In this document: positions 11,701 to 21,116 of the stretch, one piece after another
Numbering within the stretch: the stretch's first letter is position 1
Layout of the letters: the number at the start of each line of letters is the position of its first letter
From: Cyanophora paradoxa
Taxonomy: Eukaryota > Glaucocystophyceae > Cyanophorales > Cyanophoraceae
Reading direction: 5' to 3'
Length of the DNA: 64,000 nucleotides
NCBI GenBank assembly: GCA_004431415.1
Contig: QPMI01000182.1
Span: 62,001 to 126,000 of the forward strand
Notes under the pieces: model-generated
Seen by the model: the letters and a program-made list of their open reading frames with translations, nothing else
Database searches by the model: none
Told to the model about the DNA's origin: nothing
Made by a program: the position numbers and the translations under genes

Positions 11701-12944
11701 CGCGGCCTCCAGCTGCCGGGGTCCGGCTCAGGTGCGGGAACGGCGGGGCGGCGGCGGCGGCGGCGGGGCGGACACGGCGGCGGAGCTGTGCGGAGGCGGC
11801 GGCCTCGCGGGCGGCGCGCGCCCGCAGCGCCTCGTTCTCGTGCCGCAGCGACGCCACCCGCCCCGCAAGCTCCGCCGCCTGCCCACGCTAAGGGCGGCGC
11901 CAGGCGGGGGCGGAGGAGGGCGGAGGGGCGCCTGGGACTCGCTGCGGGCGATCCCCGAGGCCCAGCGCTGCGCGTCCGCCCCGTACGCCGCCAGCTGCCG
12001 AAGCGGAGGCGGCTCGGCGGCGGCGGCGGCGGGCGAGGGGCGAGGGCGCGCGCCTCAGCTTCCAGCGCCTCGAGGCGGGCGCGGAGGCCCGGCGGCGGCG
12101 GCCCCTCCGCCGCCGGGCCCTCCGTCTGCGTCGCGGCGGAAACCTGCGCGCGCTGAGGCGGGCGGGCGGGGCGCGCGCGGGGCGGCGACGATGGCGGGCC
12201 GCACGCGCGGGCGGGGCGGGCGCAGACGGCCGCGGGCGAGGCGGGCGGCGAGCGGGCGAATAGGACGCGCTGCAGCGCGTCGCTCGCGTCGAGCGCGCCA
12301 AGCCCGGACCCCAGCGCGTCCTCGGGGTCCCGAAGGCCCGGCGGCGGCTGCAGGATCGCCGCGGCGCGTACGCGTTGGCGCGGGCGGGCGCAGGCGCGCA
12401 GCGGGCGGGGCGGAATTCGAACCTGGAGTCCCAGGGACTCGGCCGCGCGGCGCAGCTCGAACGCGCCCCACGCCTTCGACCCCACCTCCGTCGTAATCTG
12501 CGGCTGAGGCCCAGGGGGCGTGAGGCCTACGCTTCAAATTCCGCGCGCGCGCTGGCCACGCACCGCCTCGCGCTTCGGCGACGGGATCGGCGTCTTCGGC
12601 GATGGCTTCGCTTCCTCTTGCTCGTCTGGAGCGCACTCCTCAGTGCGGCAGGCGGCGAGCGCGAGATGGGCGATCGATACCGCGCGCACCGAAGCACACG
12701 GGCGACGAGAGTCCCTCCTCGCGGGCAGCCGCAGAGCCGGCGCTCGGAGGATCCACCGTGACGAGCTTGGGCGAGCGCGAGGCGGTGCGCGGCGCGGCGG
12801 AGCTGTCCTGCATTTGCGCTTTCGGGTCCGGAGTCCAGCTGTCTGCGAGCGGCGTGAGCGGTTTCGCGAAGACGTATACACGACTCTCCGCGCACCCGTC
12901 GTCATCGCAGGGCTCCCGGCGCTCACGGGGCTGCGCGCGGCCAT
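8712..12944 (-). CDS. Long alanine/arginine-rich coiled-coil protein, about 20 exons
   Basis: Read on the minus strand, short exons of heptad-like Ala/Glu/Arg/Leu sequence alternate with 60-100 bp GC-rich introns. Two junctions fixed by phase are exon 12423-12497 (contains WGAFELRRAAESLGLQ) and exon 11136-11201 (YEGALEDLSARREDALADL). Other clear coiled-coil exons lie near 11780-11890 (AELAGRVASLRHENEALR), 11500-11610, 10690-10740, 9840-9930 (RMRGDLAAYQRDAQRALDE), 9650-9750 and 9370-9460. The N terminus may start at ATG 12944 or in the Pro/Lys exon ending at 12564; the stop is tentatively at 8712. Expect a rod-like structural or scaffold protein; no specific family is recognised. Introns include a 25-base G/C run (8971-8995). 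Exact exon ends in the middle are not all resolved. Confidence 0.6.
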
Positions 12945-13045
12945 CTTTGGAAAAAAGGTTTGGGGGGTAGAAGCCATCGTTTCGTCGCAGCAGTTCCGCA
13001 AGAGCCCAGCCGACCGCGCAGCCTCACACCAGCACCTCCGAAGCG

Positions 13046-14352
13046 ATGGAGGAGGAGGAGGGGCCCTCGCCCCTGCCGCTCGGCTCGCGAGGAATGCTCT
13101 CCTTCGTGTCCGAGAATGAGGCGCGTCGCAGCCGCGCCTCCGACGCGCGCGGAGAAGCGCCGCGACCTTCGCTGACGCCCCGCGGTCGCAGCTCCACAAG
13201 ATGGCGCAGCAGCGAGAAGCCCAGCCCGGCGTCCTCGGCGGCGCGCTGCGGGACCCCGCGTTCCAGGAAGGACGCTCCGGCAAGCCCCTGCACGAGCTTC
13301 TGAAGGTCCGCTGCGCTTAGCTAAGGCCCCCGGCCGCCCTCGCGCCGCTGTCTGTGCTGCCCCGCGTTGGAAGCCCGGTTTGACGCAAAGCGCGGCGAGC
13401 AGGAGGACCGGGAGAAGAAGCAGAAGGAGTTCGAAGACAACTACAACCCCGCGGTCGCCCCGCGGCGGCTCGACGAGGTCCGCCGCCCGCGCTCCGCCCT
13501 GCCCCGCCCCGCCCGGCCCCGCCTCGAGCCTGACCGGTCGCTCCCTCCCTGCCGACAGGACGACGTGCACTGGTTCGAGGTGCGCGGCGGTCGCCCCGCC
13601 CCGCCCCGCCCCTCTCCGCCCCGCCCCGCCCCGCCCGGCGCTGCCGAGGCCGACGCTGCGGGGCGGCCTGCAGGAGATGGAGGCGGAGAAGAACGCGGTG
13701 AAATCGGACATCCAGAAAAGCCACGGCGCCGCCCTCGAGGCCTTCCGCGTGCGCGCCCCCGCCCCGGCCCCCGCCCCGCCCGTCCGCCCGCCCGTCCGCG
13801 CGAGGAATAGCGTACCCCCCTCTTCCCAAGCCGCGCCCCGCTAACCTCTCCACGCTCTCCGCTGGCGTTGCGTAATAGCGTACCGAAGCCTTCCTCCTCT
13901 ACCCTACCCTTCTGCGTCCTCTGACACCCCCCCACGCCAAACGCATACCCCCCGCCCTCCGGCCCCTTCCGCTACCTCTCTGCCCCACCTCAGACCCTCG
14001 GGCCTGACGGGCTCCGGGACGGCAGCTCGCGCAGCAGGCGGCGGCGATCCGGACGCTAGCGGACCCGCCCGCGGGGGGCGCCGGGGCCCCCGCCAAGAAG
14101 GAGGCGGCGGCGCCCGAGCCGAAGAAGCCGCCGTCGCTCTCGGAGAAGCTGCTGGGCGAGACGGCGCCGGCGCCCGTCGTCCTCGTCAAGAAGGCCAAGA
14201 AGAAGCGGAAGGAGGGGGAGGGCGCCGACGGCGAGGCCGGGTCCGGGTCCAAGGGCGGCGGCGAGAAGGCGAAGAAGAAGAAGGAAGGGGCGGAGGCGGC
14301 GTCGGCGATATCGCTGCTCGCCGCGTACGGAAGCGACGACGACGACGCGTAA
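13046..14352 (+). CDS. FAM192A/NIP30/Fyv6-family protein
   Basis: The N terminus from ATG 13046 contains LSFVSENEA, like the FVSE start of this family. A frame around 13200-13305 gives GKPLHELLK. Exon 13374-13477 encodes KRGEQEDREKKQKEFEDNY and ends RRLDE. It joins exon 13559-13579 (DDVHWFE), exon 13674-13748 (EMEAEKNAVKSDIQ...) and exon 14026-14352. The last exon is Lys-rich and ends SLLAAYGSDDDDA, matching the family's C-terminal AYGSDS-type motif. Fyv6/FAM192A proteins bind the spliceosome at the second step; the human protein also binds the proteasome activator PA28-gamma. The first two exon junctions do not phase cleanly: either an intron lies near 13120-13195 or there is a one-base error. 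The last intron (13749-14025) is unusually long for this locus. Confidence 0.75.
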
Positions 14353-14658
14353 GGGGGGAAGAGCCGTGGGGGGGAGGGATGGTAGGCAGGGGGCGGCTCG
14401 CCTCGAGTGTGGGCGCCGCCGCGAACGTTTCTATTTCAAATGCAGGCGCTTCAAACCTCGAGCTCGTGCGGGGGCGAGCTCGCGGGGGTACACTCCGATC
14501 AGCGACCTGATCAGGGCCCGTCCCCTCCCCTCGCGATCGAGCTCGATCCCTGGCAAGTTGAGATCATATTGACAGCAACCCGGCGGCTCGCTAGCGCTGT
14601 CTTAGCAAGAACCTTCTTAACTATTTATAATAATTACATCGCGCCGCTGCATGCGGGG
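14353..14658. other. Short spacer between convergent genes
   Basis: About 300 bp between the stop of the FAM192A-type gene and the stop of the oxygenase gene on the other strand. It is AT-richer towards 14560-14640 and probably holds both 3' ends. No gene seen. Confidence 0.5.
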
Positions 14659-16187
14659 CTAGTACTTGTTGACGGAGAGGCGGGTGCTGGAGGCGTGGAG
14701 GAACCAGTCGGCCCACGTCTCCGGGCCCCGCGCGGGGCTGACGCGCGCCGCCCGCGGGTCGGCGTTGATGCGGCACAGGGCGGAGAGGCGGCGGCAGCGC
14801 GGGCCGCGCAGGACGACGCGGTGCGGGGCGGAGGGGAGGCGGTCCCCGGAGTGCGCCCGCAGCTGCTCACCCGCGAAGAGCACCGCCGAGCCGGGGCCGG
14901 GGGCGGGGCCGGCGCCGCCCTCGACCTGGCGCCAGGCGCCGGCGACGGGGTCGAAGAGCTCGAGGCCTGGGCAGCCGCGGGCCGGCAGGACGAGCGTCAG
15001 CAGCCCCAGGTCCGCGTGCACGTCGCACGGCAGCCGCGCCGCGTGCGCCTCTGCCGCGGCGGCCGCCGCACGGCAGCCGCAGGGGCCGCCGGCGTCCCCC
15101 GCCCCCTCCTCGAGAGCGGCGTAGGCGTACCCCTCCAGGACGGAGCTGGCGAAGGCGAACGAGGCCGCCTCGACGGGCGTCAGTGGCGCCGTACCCCGCA
15201 CGGCCTCGAGCCCCGGTACCCCGGGGAGGCGCTCGAGGAGGGCCCCGAGGGCCGCCCAGCAGCACGCCTCCAGCGCCCCCGCCGCCCGCTCCGCCGCCTC
15301 CCGGAACCCCGCAGGCTCGGCCGGCCACTCGCACCCCCCGATCCCCGCACGGATCTGCCCCGCCCCGCCCCGCCCCGGCCGAAATCAGCGCACGCTGCGC
15401 GCGGGTTCGAATCCGGGTGGGCACCTTGCAGAACTCCTTCCGAAGGTGGGGTACGCTGAAGAAGCCGAAGTGGCGCGGCGTGGCGGGCGAGCTGCGCGAG
15501 TCATATGAGCCGCCGATCCGATCCCGGGGGCCGGGGAAAGGGGGGGGGGTTGGGGGGGGGGGGGGAGGGAGGGAGGGGGTACCGGAGGGAGGCCTTGTTC
15601 GCGGCGTCGGTCTCGAAGAAATCGCCGCAGGCGTCCTGGAACGCCGCGCCCGCCCGCCACGCCTCCTCGGGCAGCCGGACGACGGCGTACCCCCGCGAGC
15701 TGAGCGCCGCGAAGAGGCGGTCCCCGTCGTCGAGGGGTACGGGGTCGGCCGGGGCGCAGGGGGCGGCGGAGAGGTCGCGGCGGGCGCCCTGCTCGTCCGC
15801 CGCCGCCTCCGCGAGCCGGCGGCGGCGCCCCGCGGCGGCGGCGGCGGATCCGGAGGCATGGGCGTGGGCGGGGCACTCCGCCGGCCGCGCGCAGGCGACG
15901 ATGCGCTCGTCCCGCCGGAGGTAAACGACGTCCGCCGCCTCCAGGAGCGCGAGCTCCTCCCCGCACCGCCCCGCGAAGAAGCGCGCCCCCGAGTGGCCCA
16001 CGCTCGCCGCGAGGCCGGGCTCGCAGAAGGCGGCGGCGGCCTTCAGGGCGAGCTCCTGCAGCGTCGGCGCCTCGAGCACCAGCGCGCGGGCGAGCCCCGA
16101 CGCCGGCTGCTCCTGCGGCGGCCTGCCGGCGCTGCAGAGCTCGAGCGAGGCGACGACGCGCTGCACGGAGCTGCCGTCGAGGAACAT
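14659..16187 (-). CDS. 2-oxoglutarate/Fe(II)-dependent oxygenase-like protein
   Basis: Three exons on the minus strand: 16187-15583, 15491-15425 and 15354-14659, with introns of 91 and 70 bp and matching phases; about 455 residues. The C-terminal half shows the double-stranded beta-helix iron site of the isopenicillin-N-synthase-like group: His and Asp in CDVHADLGLLTLV, the distal His in SAPHRVVL, and a following Arg-x-Ser (RRLSALCRI). Upstream are SRGYAVVRLPE and RHFGFFSVPHLR. Such enzymes oxidise small molecules, nucleic acids or proteins; the substrate cannot be told. The N-terminal 100 residues are extra to the family and end DVVYLRRDERIVAC, which resembles the end of the protein at 19878. 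ATG 16223 is an alternative start. Confidence 0.72.
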
Positions 16188-16649
16188 CGCCCCCGCGGGC
16201 TGCGTGCGCGCGCGATGAGTCATTCAAAGGCATTCGGCCGCGGGGAGCACGCGCTGGTCGACGCGCTCAGGCCTGGCCATGGGTGTGCGCGGGCAACACA
16301 CGTACCGGCCGAACAGACCCGCGTCGGCGCCGCCGCCGATGCTGAATGAACTCAGCGAAGAGATATCGATCTGAATGAACCGCGGCCGCGTGCTGAATGG
16401 GCGCAGCTCGAGCTCGTGCTGCGTCGCGCTGGCGCTGCCAATCACGCGGGCTTGTCGGATGCGCGCGCGGGCGTCAAGAATGGCGGGCAGCGCTAGCTAA
16501 TCGCAGGATATCGATGACCTCGCTCGACCTCGCTTGGAAAAGCGCAGCATACCCCCCGCGGACCGTCATCTCCGGGTCAAGCCGCAGCGATATCGATCGA
16601 GTATAGAAAGGTCCTTGGAAAGTGCAGCGCGGCCACCGGCGCGGATGAC
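16188..16649. promoter_or_regulatory. Shared divergent promoter region
   Basis: A stretch of 462 bp separates the starts of the oxygenase gene (minus) and the RING-kinase gene (plus), so both promoters must lie here. The nine-base palindrome-like word GATATCGAT occurs three times (16362-16370, 16507-16515, 16589-16597), a candidate shared site. The same word also occurs in an intron near 53965 and in other intergenic DNA, so it may not be specific. Confidence 0.4.
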
Positions 16650-18813
16650 ATGAAGCGGAAGCGAGATGGAGACGCCGATTCTCTGGATTGCGCGGTTTGC
16701 CTGGAGCAGCTGCGGCAGCCCTCCACGCTCTCCTGCAACCACACCTTCTGCCGCGAGTGCATCCTGGCGCTCCCCGGCGTGCGCGAGGCGGTCGGACGAG
16801 GCGAGGAAGCGCCAACGGCGTGTCCACTCTGCCGGCGCCAAGTTCGTGTGCCGCGCGAGGTGCCCGTGAACCCCGTCATTCGAGACATGCTGGAGCAGCT
16901 CGCCCGTGCGCATTCCGCTTCTTGTTCGCCTCTTTTGCGCGCCGTTCTTTCGTGAGCCGAACCGAACCCGCTCTCCCACGGCCGGCCCGGGCGCGGCGCC
17001 GGCTCTGAAGCGCTAGCTTTCATGAACTTCTGATCCAAACCCGCTCTCCCGCAAGGTTAACTGCAAGCGCAGAGGCTGGGCGAAGCAGCGGCGCCCCTGA
17101 AGTCCCCGCTTCTGAGGTCGTCCGCGGCGCCGGTGCGCATGCGCATGCGCAGCTTAGTACACGTGCACGTGTACAAATGCATGTCCCTACCTTGCAGCAA
17201 TCGGTCACGGAGCGATGGGGATGGTCTTCGCGGGGACGTGGGGCGGGCGGCCGGTCGCGCTGAAGGTCGTCGACGCGGCGGCGCTCGGCGCGGTGGGCGA
17301 GCGCGAGGCGGCCGCGCGGCGGCTACGGCGCGAGGCGGCGATCCTGAGGTGCGGCGGGCGGGTCCGAGTTCGATCTCGCAGCCCCTGACTGGTCGGGCAG
17401 CACGGTGCGGCACCCTGGCGTGGTGCAGTTCTACGGAGTGGTGAACGAGGCGGGCGGCGGGGCGACGCTGGTGATGGAGCGGGCGGAGACGAGCCTGCGG
17501 GCGCTGCTCGCGGAGCGGCGCCTGAGCCTCGCCGAGTGCCTCGACCTCGGTGCGCCCCCGGCCCTCCGCCCCGCGCGCGGTCCGCCTCGGCCGGCGGCGA
17601 GGGCGGCGGGGCGCAGGGGCGCAGGTGCTGGGGGCGCTGGCGCACCTGCACGCGCGCAACATCGTCCACCGCGACGTCAAGCCCGGCAACATCCTCGTGC
17701 GCCCCGCCGGGCCGGGCCGGGGGCCGCCCGAGGGTGAGCCGCAGCTGACGAGGGGCCGGGGCAGGTGTTCCGCGGGGAGGGCGGGCGGCTGCAGTACAAG
17801 CTGACGGACTTCGGCATTGCATTCGCGGGGGCATCATCGACGGCGACGGCTGCGGTGGGAACGTTTGCGTACGCCGCGCCGGAGGCGCTGCGGGGCGAGG
17901 GCCGGTGCGCAGCGGCCCCATGCCCCAGCGGGCGCGCGGGCGCGCTGACGGGAAGCTGACGAAGCTGACGGGGCGGGCGCGCGGGGCAGGGCGGACTTTG
18001 CGGGGGACGTGTACGGAGCGGCGGTGTTGCTGAACGAGGCGCTCGCGGGGCGCCTGCCCTTCCCCGGCGTCCACCTCTTCCAGGCCCCCGCCCCGCCCGC
18101 TGCCCCGCCCCGCCCCGCCGCGTCTCACGGGCGGGCGGCAGGTAATGCAGCGTGTGACGGCGGGCCAGCGGCCGGAGTCCGCGACGGAGGGTGCGCCCGT
18201 GTGGGCCCGTCCGTGTGTTGCAACAGCTCACGTCTGTCGCAGGGGTGCCGGCGGCGGTGCGGGCGCTGGTGCAGCGGATGTGGGCGGGGGAGGCGGCGGC
18301 GCGGCCCTCGGCGGCAGAGGCGCGCCGCGCGCTGGAAATGGCGACGTCCGGCTCTCCTGCCCCATCCGCACCGTGTCCGAACGAGGTTCTCCCTCATCCT
18401 CTCATGATCAGATTTCATGCGTACCTTCAGCCTGTTAACTTGGACTCTCGGTTTCCCACTGCGCGCGGCAGTTGCGCGAGTTCTCATTGCGCCTGTGGAT
18501 CGGCTTTGAAGACAGCAGCACTGTCTTTCTGTATCGCAAGCGCGTCGACTGCGGCCGCGATTGTTCAGTTCCCAACGCATGGGAGACGTTCGATAAGGTG
18601 CTCCGTAATGTCCGTGGTCTGGAGTTCGTTGGGGCACGCGACTCGAGCGACCGCTACCACCGCGCCTTCTACGTGCGGCAGCTCCAGCAGCGGCGGGGGG
18701 TCGTCCGCTTCCGCGCCCGCACGTCCGACCACGGCGAGTGGATCGACCTCACCCTTCCCGACCCCGTCGTCCGCTTGCGGTGCGCGTATCCGTCGAACGC
18801 TTTAATTTCGTGA
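16650..18813 (+). CDS. RING-finger/protein-kinase fusion protein, 10 exons
   Basis: Exons: 16650-16905, 17073-17132, 17198-17348, 17401-17549, 17617-17696, 17765-17904, 17990-18083, 18142-18190, 18243-18385, 18472-18813; all phases agree, 487 residues. The N terminus has a C3HC4 RING ([23 protein letters not shown]), the mark of ubiquitin E3 ligases. The kinase starts about residue 103: glycine loop [15 protein letters not shown] lysine, [14 protein letters not shown] in [11 protein letters not shown] in AAPEALRGE, and a C-lobe ending [16 protein letters not shown]. All catalytic residues are present, so it should be active, probably Ser/Thr-type. The last 114 residues are unrecognised. The intron 18084-18141 begins GC. 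The RING joins the kinase through a small exon whose phases fit; splitting into two genes is the alternative. Plant KEG is a known RING-kinase. Confidence 0.72.
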
Positions 18814-18909
18814 TCGATAGCATGATCACGATCGCGGCGCAGGGAGGGCGGGACGCTAGTTCTGGAGGGGACGCTTGAACGCGAGGAGAAGCTCCCCCGC
18901 GACGCGACG

Positions 18910-19367
18910 ATGCAAATTTATGCCAAGACAGTAACCGGTACGCTGCGTGCTGCCAAACATTAAACCTAGGCGCTCGCCCTCCGAGAGCTCGAGCGCCCCG
19001 AACAGGTAAAACGATAAACCTCTCTGCTGAGCGTTCCGACACAGTGGAGGATTTGAAATGGAAAATTCAAGACAAGGAAGGAATCCCGCCCGGTGAGTCC
19101 GCGCTCACGGTGTAAAGCCTCGTTCGCGCAGTGGCTGAATTTATACTTGTTGGTCTTTTATTCAGACCAGTGTAGGCTGATGGTTGACTGGAAGCTATTG
19201 GAGGACGGCCAAACACTCGAAGAATGCTGTGTTTACAACGGCGACACGCTCGCTTTTATTCTAAAACTTAAAGGGAATTGGTGCGTGATTTTGACACATT
19301 TCGGAAATTGAGCACCACATCGACACGCAGTGCTTCAGAATGTTTTCGAACGGCAAAGGAATCATGA
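18910..19367 (+). CDS. Ubiquitin-like protein with Asn at the Gly76 position
   Basis: Exons 18910-18937, 19006-19092, 19166-19280, 19331-19367, phases agreeing. The first 76 residues align with ubiquitin without gaps: [15 protein letters not shown], then [20 protein letters not shown], then [11 protein letters not shown], ending LKLKGN. Lysines 6, 11, 27, 29, 33 and 48 are kept, 63 is Asn, Ile44 is Met and His68 is Ala. The final Gly76 is Asn and a 12-residue tail follows, so it should not be conjugated in the usual way unless processed or spliced differently. It may act as a ubiquitin mimic or be a decaying copy. It begins 97 bp after the RING-kinase stop on the same strand. Confidence 0.8.
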
Positions 19368-19877
19368 CGTTGACATTGACGCAACGATGGTTCATCGTCA
19401 TTTGAATTGCGAGAAGGTGTTTAAATTGAATTTCGAATTCGATTTCCGAATTTCCTTAGGGGTTCGAATTCGATTTCCACCAGATGTTCGAGAGACAACG
19501 TTAACGATGCATGAGATGGAACTACCGCCTACAGGGGTTTTGCCGTACGTATCTTGTACGTACTCCGTAGTGTCTTAGAAGCTTAGTGTAATCGTATTCT
19601 TATTAATTATAATTTCGCTGTGAATTCGCTGATCCCCCCTCTTTTCGACGGGCTAGCGCTGTGATGCTGCGATTACCGTGTACATAAATCGACCGCACGT
19701 GCACGTGATCATGCCTGCGCATGACTGCGCATGCAGGTCTGGCTGCGCGATCGCGAGCGCACTGGAATTTGACGCTAGCGCTATAGCTATCATAGTGTAC
19801 GTACAGCTATTGGCCGATGGCCGATGCGAAGGAAGCTATTGGAAAAGAGACGAATTACAGAAGCAGATTCGAATTTG
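19368..19877. other. Intergenic, no gene seen
   Basis: Between the ubiquitin-like gene and the stop of the next minus-strand gene. AT-richer, with several TTCGAATTCGATTTCC-like palindromic words near 19430-19480 and CACGTGCACGTG/GCATGC words near 19695-19740. A frame from 19330 to 19578 is open but shows no codon or family signal. Confidence 0.45.
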
Positions 19878-20650
19878 CTAGCACGAAACGAGGTCGCCGT
19901 CCCTGAGGGCCCAGACGTCGCGGTCCGAGTCGAGGGCGGCCCCGCACGGGCCCCGCAGCCGCAGCCCCGCCGCCGGCGCGCCCACCCGCCCCGCCGCCGC
20001 CTCCCGCAGCGCCCGCAGCGGCTCCGCCCCGCGCTCCACCCGCAGCGTCCACGCAGTCGTACCCCCGTCGCCACCGGCGTCCAGGCGGAGGGTGATGGGC
20101 GAGGGGGGGAAGGAGAAGGGCCGCTCCAGGCCCTCGGGGGGTACCACGAGCCCGGGAGCGGCGGCGGGGTCGACGCGGAGGCGGTAGGGCGGCCGACGGC
20201 GAAGGGCGCGAGGGGCGCGCAGCGAACGGCGACGGCGGCGCCCAGGAGGTGCTCGGCGGGGGCGGCGCTGCAGAGCGCCGGCACCGGCCGACCCTCCCCG
20301 TCCACCACCTGCATTACAAGATTAATCAGATGAAATTAAGGCGGGGCGGGCGGGGCCGTCGCACGGTGACGAGGCGGTCGGGGTCGACGCGGGGGGCCGC
20401 GGGGGCGCCGACGGCGAGGAGGAGGGCGCCGTAGGCCCCGATGGGCGAGGCCGGCAGGCCTAGGGCCACGCCTTCTAGCCGCGGCCGCCCGTCCCGCGCG
20501 AACCTGCCCGCCGGCGCCCCCGTCAAGGAGGCGCGGCGGGGGCGAGGACGGGAGGGCGAGGGGGGGGGGGGGGGGGGGGGGGGGGGGAAGGGGGTGCGGG
20601 ACGCACCGGGCGGGGATGGAGCGGGGGGCGGGGCCGGCGGCCCCGCGCAT
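19878..20650 (-). CDS. Unknown protein with possible beta-grasp C-terminal domain
   Basis: Minus-strand exons 20650-20607, 20503-20365 and 20308-19878, with phases matching at both junctions. Start ATG 20650 gives MRGAAGPAPRSIPARFARDG. The middle includes PDRLVTVVDGEGRPVPAL. Near 20195-20205 the frame must shift by one base to continue into PPYRLRVDPAAAPG and the C-terminal part, which ends DRDVWALRDGDLVSC before TAG 19878. That shift is either a sequence error or a real lesion. The last 60 residues (TLRVERG, LRALREAAA, LRLRG, ALRDGD) have the strand-helix-strand rhythm of ubiquitin-like folds, an inference only. The first intron contains a 28-base G/C run. The retrotransposon LTR lies 183 bp upstream of the start. 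Confidence 0.55.
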
Positions 20651-20828
20651 ATAAGACGAAACGGTTTCTAAGACGAAATCTCAGAGTCTGAGTACCATGC
20701 GCATGCCATGATGCAATGCCAAATTGCCAATTATGCAATGCATCATGATCATGATGAATGTGTTCGACGTTCATATGCATGCACGATCATCGGATCATCA
20801 CGAATCACGACGTTCATGATCATGATGC

Positions 20829-20833
20829 ATGTG
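20829..20833. repeat. Target site duplication, left copy
   Basis: ATGTG directly before the LTR at 20834. The same five bases follow the other LTR at 37712-37716. A 5-bp duplication is typical of Ty3/gypsy insertion. Confidence 0.85.
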
Positions 20834-21116
20834 TGTCGCGTGCGAGATTAGTGTGTCTAATCGTGCGCGCGGGAAGCCCGTGCGGAGTGCAAGCTCGGCA
20901 GGGCGGGGTTTGGCGAGTGCTGCTGCTGTTAGCCACCGGGATGGTAGACTGAGGGTGTACCCGTCCAGCTACGGCGTACCCCGACACACGCATACAAGTG
21001 ACCGCGGCGCTCTAACTAGCCTAGGCGCCGTCGATCTAGCAGCACGAAGGCTGCGCACATCATCTAGAACCCTAGCGGCTCACAAACGAGCATCCGCTAT
21101 AATGTCGGATGCGACA
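20834..21116 (-). repeat. 3' LTR of the central retrotransposon
   Basis: 283 bp, TGTCGC...GCGACA ends. By eye it matches 37429-37711 base for base. The sense-strand purine run GAGAGGAGGAGT lies directly inside it (21117-21128 read on the minus strand). Confidence 0.93.

Noticed and set aside
11622-12485. Single 287-codon minus-strand frame as one exon
   Set aside because: It reads through sequence that fits introns (GTTCGAATTCC...CTGCAG); only parts of it have heptad-like coding character.
13046-13303. The whole first open frame of the FAM192A-type gene as exon 1
   Set aside because: Only its first 25 or so codons fit the family; the conserved PLHELL-like part lies in another frame, so an intron or indel must intervene.
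18938-19031. Alternative ubiquitin-like joins with 26- or 39-base introns
   Set aside because: They give introns shorter than any other here and break ubiquitin strand 2; the single 68-base intron 18938-19005 restores a gap-free alignment.
19331-19578. Open frame downstream of the ubiquitin-like gene
   Set aside because: The phase of the preceding exon leads to a stop at 19365-19367 in another frame, and the long frame has no recognisable protein features.
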